From positions 1-7,314 of the forward strand of contig CACYBG010000323.1 of assembly GCA_902772605.1 (NCBI GenBank): 7,314 nt of DNA, given 5' to 3'. Position 1 is the stretch's first letter. Every line of letters starts with the position of its first letter. The translations under genes were made by a program, and so were the position numbers. Under the pieces are notes generated by a model. The model worked only from the letters and a program-made list of their open reading frames with translations, searched no databases and had not been told where the DNA came from. Below, one piece after another: positions 5,743 to 7,314 of the stretch. This DNA comes from an uncultured Spirochaetaceae bacterium (GTDB lineage: Bacteria > Spirochaetota > Spirochaetia > Treponematales > Treponemataceae).

Positions 5743-7209
5743 ATGTCATTCAATCTGAAAAACAGCAATGTCGCCGTAAGGGAAAACAGGCTGGGATCGA
5801 TTACGGGATTCACCGGGGACCTGAAGACGCTTTCGTACAGGACGGGATGCGGTTCACTCAGGAACAGGGAAAGGTGCTTTTCACAGTCAAGCTCATGCCT
5901 TTCGACCTGTGCTCTTTCAATTCTTGCCGGCATAAGGAACATTGCAATCATCTACCATGCACCTGCCGGATGTGCGGCGTTCGCTGCGTCATCTGAAGTC
6001 ATGTACAGACAGATTGCCGCAAAGGTGAACAAGACTACGAATACCGTATTCATCTGCTCGGACCTCAATGAAAACGATACGGTGTTCGGTGCAGTAAGCC
6101 ATCTTAGGGAAATCGTTCGGAAGACCTATGAAAACTACAGGCCTGATGCCATATTCGTGTCGGGAAGCTGCGCCTCGGGCGTTATCGGTGAGGACATAGA
6201 CAGCCTTACGGGAGAGCTTCAGGATGAGTACACGATACCTATCGTCCCGATACACTGCGAAGGATTCAAGAGCCGCATATGGGCTACGGGATTCGACATT
6301 ACGGACCATGCCGTGCTTCAGGGACTGGTAAAGCCACCTAAGGAAAAGAGGAACGTGATAAACTTCAAGAATTTCTTTGAAGGAGGACGGAAGGATGTGG
6401 AGGATCTTTTCAGGGAATTCGGAATCGGCGTACAGATGCTGTACTGCAACTCTACGGTAGAGGAACTTTCACACCTCAGCGAAAGCCTTGCTACGGTCTG
6501 TATCTGCTCCACCCTGGGAACCTACCTTGGAAACGCACTTGAGCAAAACTACGGGGTCCCTTACATACAGACGAATGCACCGGTCGGAATCGAAGGCTTT
6601 GAGGAGTGGCTCAGGAAAATCGGGAACGTAATCGGGATATCCGAAAAGGTTGAAGCCTACATCGCAAGGCAGAGGGCTATCTACATTCCGCAGCTTGAGG
6701 AACTGAAAAAGCAGCTCCGCGGATACAGGGCCGTAATCGGAATGGGTCCGGGATTCGCCTATGAGGTTGCAAGGGTGCTTAAAGAACTTGGACTGAACGT
6801 AGAATACATACTCCTCTGGCATTACGACCAGAAGTATGACGACGGAAAGATTCCCACCGAACTTCAGAAGACCGATGAGCTTATCCCCGACCTGAAGGTT
6901 TCCGTTGCCGACGAACAGAACTATGAGGTCATGAACGTGCTCAACCGCTATAAGCCGGACATCTACTTCAGCCGTCATCCGGGAACCGCAGTCTGGGCAA
7001 ACAAGCAGGGGGTTGCAGCCTATGCCGTGCGTGAGGAGTATACGATGTTCGGATATGCAAGGATGGTGAATTTCGCAAAGAACCTTGTGGCGACACTTCA
7101 CAACCAGAGTCTTGAAAAGAACATTGCATCGCACTGCAAGTCTCCGTATACAAAATGGTGGTACGAGCAGCAGGTCGATAAATTCCTGGTTCAGGAAAAG
7201 GGAAAATGA
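5743..7209 (+). CDS. Nitrogenase component 1, NifD-like subunit of a nitrogenase-like reductase
   Basis: A 488-residue protein of NifD length, preceded by AAGGAGG at nine bases. NifD-type rather than NifK-type signatures: ICSDLNENDTVFG (104-116) and IVPIHCEGF (167-175). By eye, Cys52 or Cys56 (in CFSQSSSC), Cys77 (APAGCA) and Cys143 (GSCASGVIGEDI) match the P-cluster ligands Cys62, Cys88 and Cys154 of Azotobacter NifD; the 66-residue step between the last two is identical. Cys255 lies where the FeMo-cofactor ligand Cys275 is expected. However, Trp180 and Phe184 occupy the places of Gln191 and His195, and the His442 region reads VREEYT without His. A third Rossmann-like domain starts near VIGMGPGF (331-338), and the C-terminus has SRHPG and PYTKWW. 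This fits non-diazotrophic group IV nitrogenase-like proteins, a class that includes MarD and CfbD. No K-type partner follows: a terminator ends the operon. It may act as a homomer or pair with a distant gene. Confidence 0.9.
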   Translation: MSFNLKNSNVAVRENRLGSITGFTGDLKTLSYRTGCGSLRNRERCFSQSSSCLSTCALSILAGIRNIAIIYHAPAGCAAFAASSEVMYRQIAAKVNKTTNTVFICSDLNENDTVFGAVSHLREIVRKTYENYRPDAIFVSGSCASGVIGEDIDSLTGELQDEYTIPIVPIHCEGFKSRIWATGFDITDHAVLQGLVKPPKEKRNVINFKNFFEGGRKDVEDLFREFGIGVQMLYCNSTVEELSHLSESLATVCICSTLGTYLGNALEQNYGVPYIQTNAPVGIEGFEEWLRKIGNVIGISEKVEAYIARQRAIYIPQLEELKKQLRGYRAVIGMGPGFAYEVARVLKELGLNVEYILLWHYDQKYDDGKIPTELQKTDELIPDLKVSVADEQNYEVMNVLNRYKPDIYFSRHPGTAVWANKQGVAAYAVREEYTMFGYARMVNFAKNLVATLHNQSLEKNIASHCKSPYTKWWYEQQVDKFLVQEKGK

Positions 7210-7233
7210 ATCCCTGTGAACTGAAATCTACAT

Positions 7234-7277
7234 AAAAAAAAGTCCTGATGGAAATCAAATTCCTTCAGGACTTTTTT
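7234..7277 (+). terminator. Rho-independent terminator of the binding protein-NifD operon
   Basis: AGTCCTGA (7241-7248) pairs with TCAGGACT (7265-7272), then one mismatch, then GGAA (7250-7253) with TTCC (7260-7263) around a six-base loop. It is flanked by an A run on the left and T (7272-7277) on the right, so it could end transcription from both sides. It starts 24 bases after the NifD-like stop and shows that no nifK-like gene follows in the same operon. Confidence 0.9.
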
Positions 7278-7314
7278 GTTAAACTTTTTTAAAGTGATTT
7301 TTTTTAATTGATAA

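Noticed and set aside
1083..7209. A nitrogen-fixation (nif) operon
   Set aside because: No nifK, nifE, nifN or nifB is present, H and D are in separate transcripts, and D lacks the Gln191, His195 and His442 equivalents.

Overview
This window reads as part of an anaerobic or facultatively anaerobic bacterial chromosome, possibly a spirochaete (Treponema-like). That guess rests on general texture only: moderate G+C genes, long A/T runs between genes, heavy use of GGA and AGG codons, and a loose lipobox. A gut or rumen firmicute is not excluded. The genes look intact and the codon use is uniform across the window.

Layout. Bases 1-317 hold no convincing gene, but carry three copies of a CATAAC...GTTATG inverted repeat. 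Bases 318-629 are a minus-strand tRNA operon (Val-GAC, Val-TAC, Pro-TGG) with its own promoter and terminator. Bases 630-1082 are a long leader in front of a nifH-type gene. The leader has a sigma70-like promoter, three copies of a LysR-box-like motif (ACCTA-N9-TAGGT), a possible 36-aa leader ORF and alternative hairpins resembling an attenuator. The nifH-type gene (1083-1934) is followed by a strong terminator. A LysR-family regulator (2294-3214) faces a cobalamin-independent methionine-synthase-like gene of the YxjG/YxjH type (3249-4358, minus strand). A divergent promoter region then leads into a two-gene operon: an SsuA/TauA/NMT1-type substrate-binding lipoprotein (4623-5720) and a NifD-like catalytic subunit (5743-7209), closed by a strong terminator.

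How the genes may work together. The H and D proteins form an apparent nitrogenase-like reductase, but no NifK, NifE/N, NifB or other nif accessory gene lies in the window, and D lacks the alpha-subunit residues that N2 reduction needs (Gln191, His195 and His442 equivalents). D keeps P-cluster-type cysteines and a cysteine near the FeMo-co ligand position. The company of a zinc methionine synthase, a TauA/SsuA-like binding protein and a LysR regulator points to scavenging of a small organic, perhaps sulfur-containing, compound. This recalls methylthio-alkane reductase (MarHDK), but with a single D-type subunit as in CfbD. The substrate is unknown; this assignment is inference.
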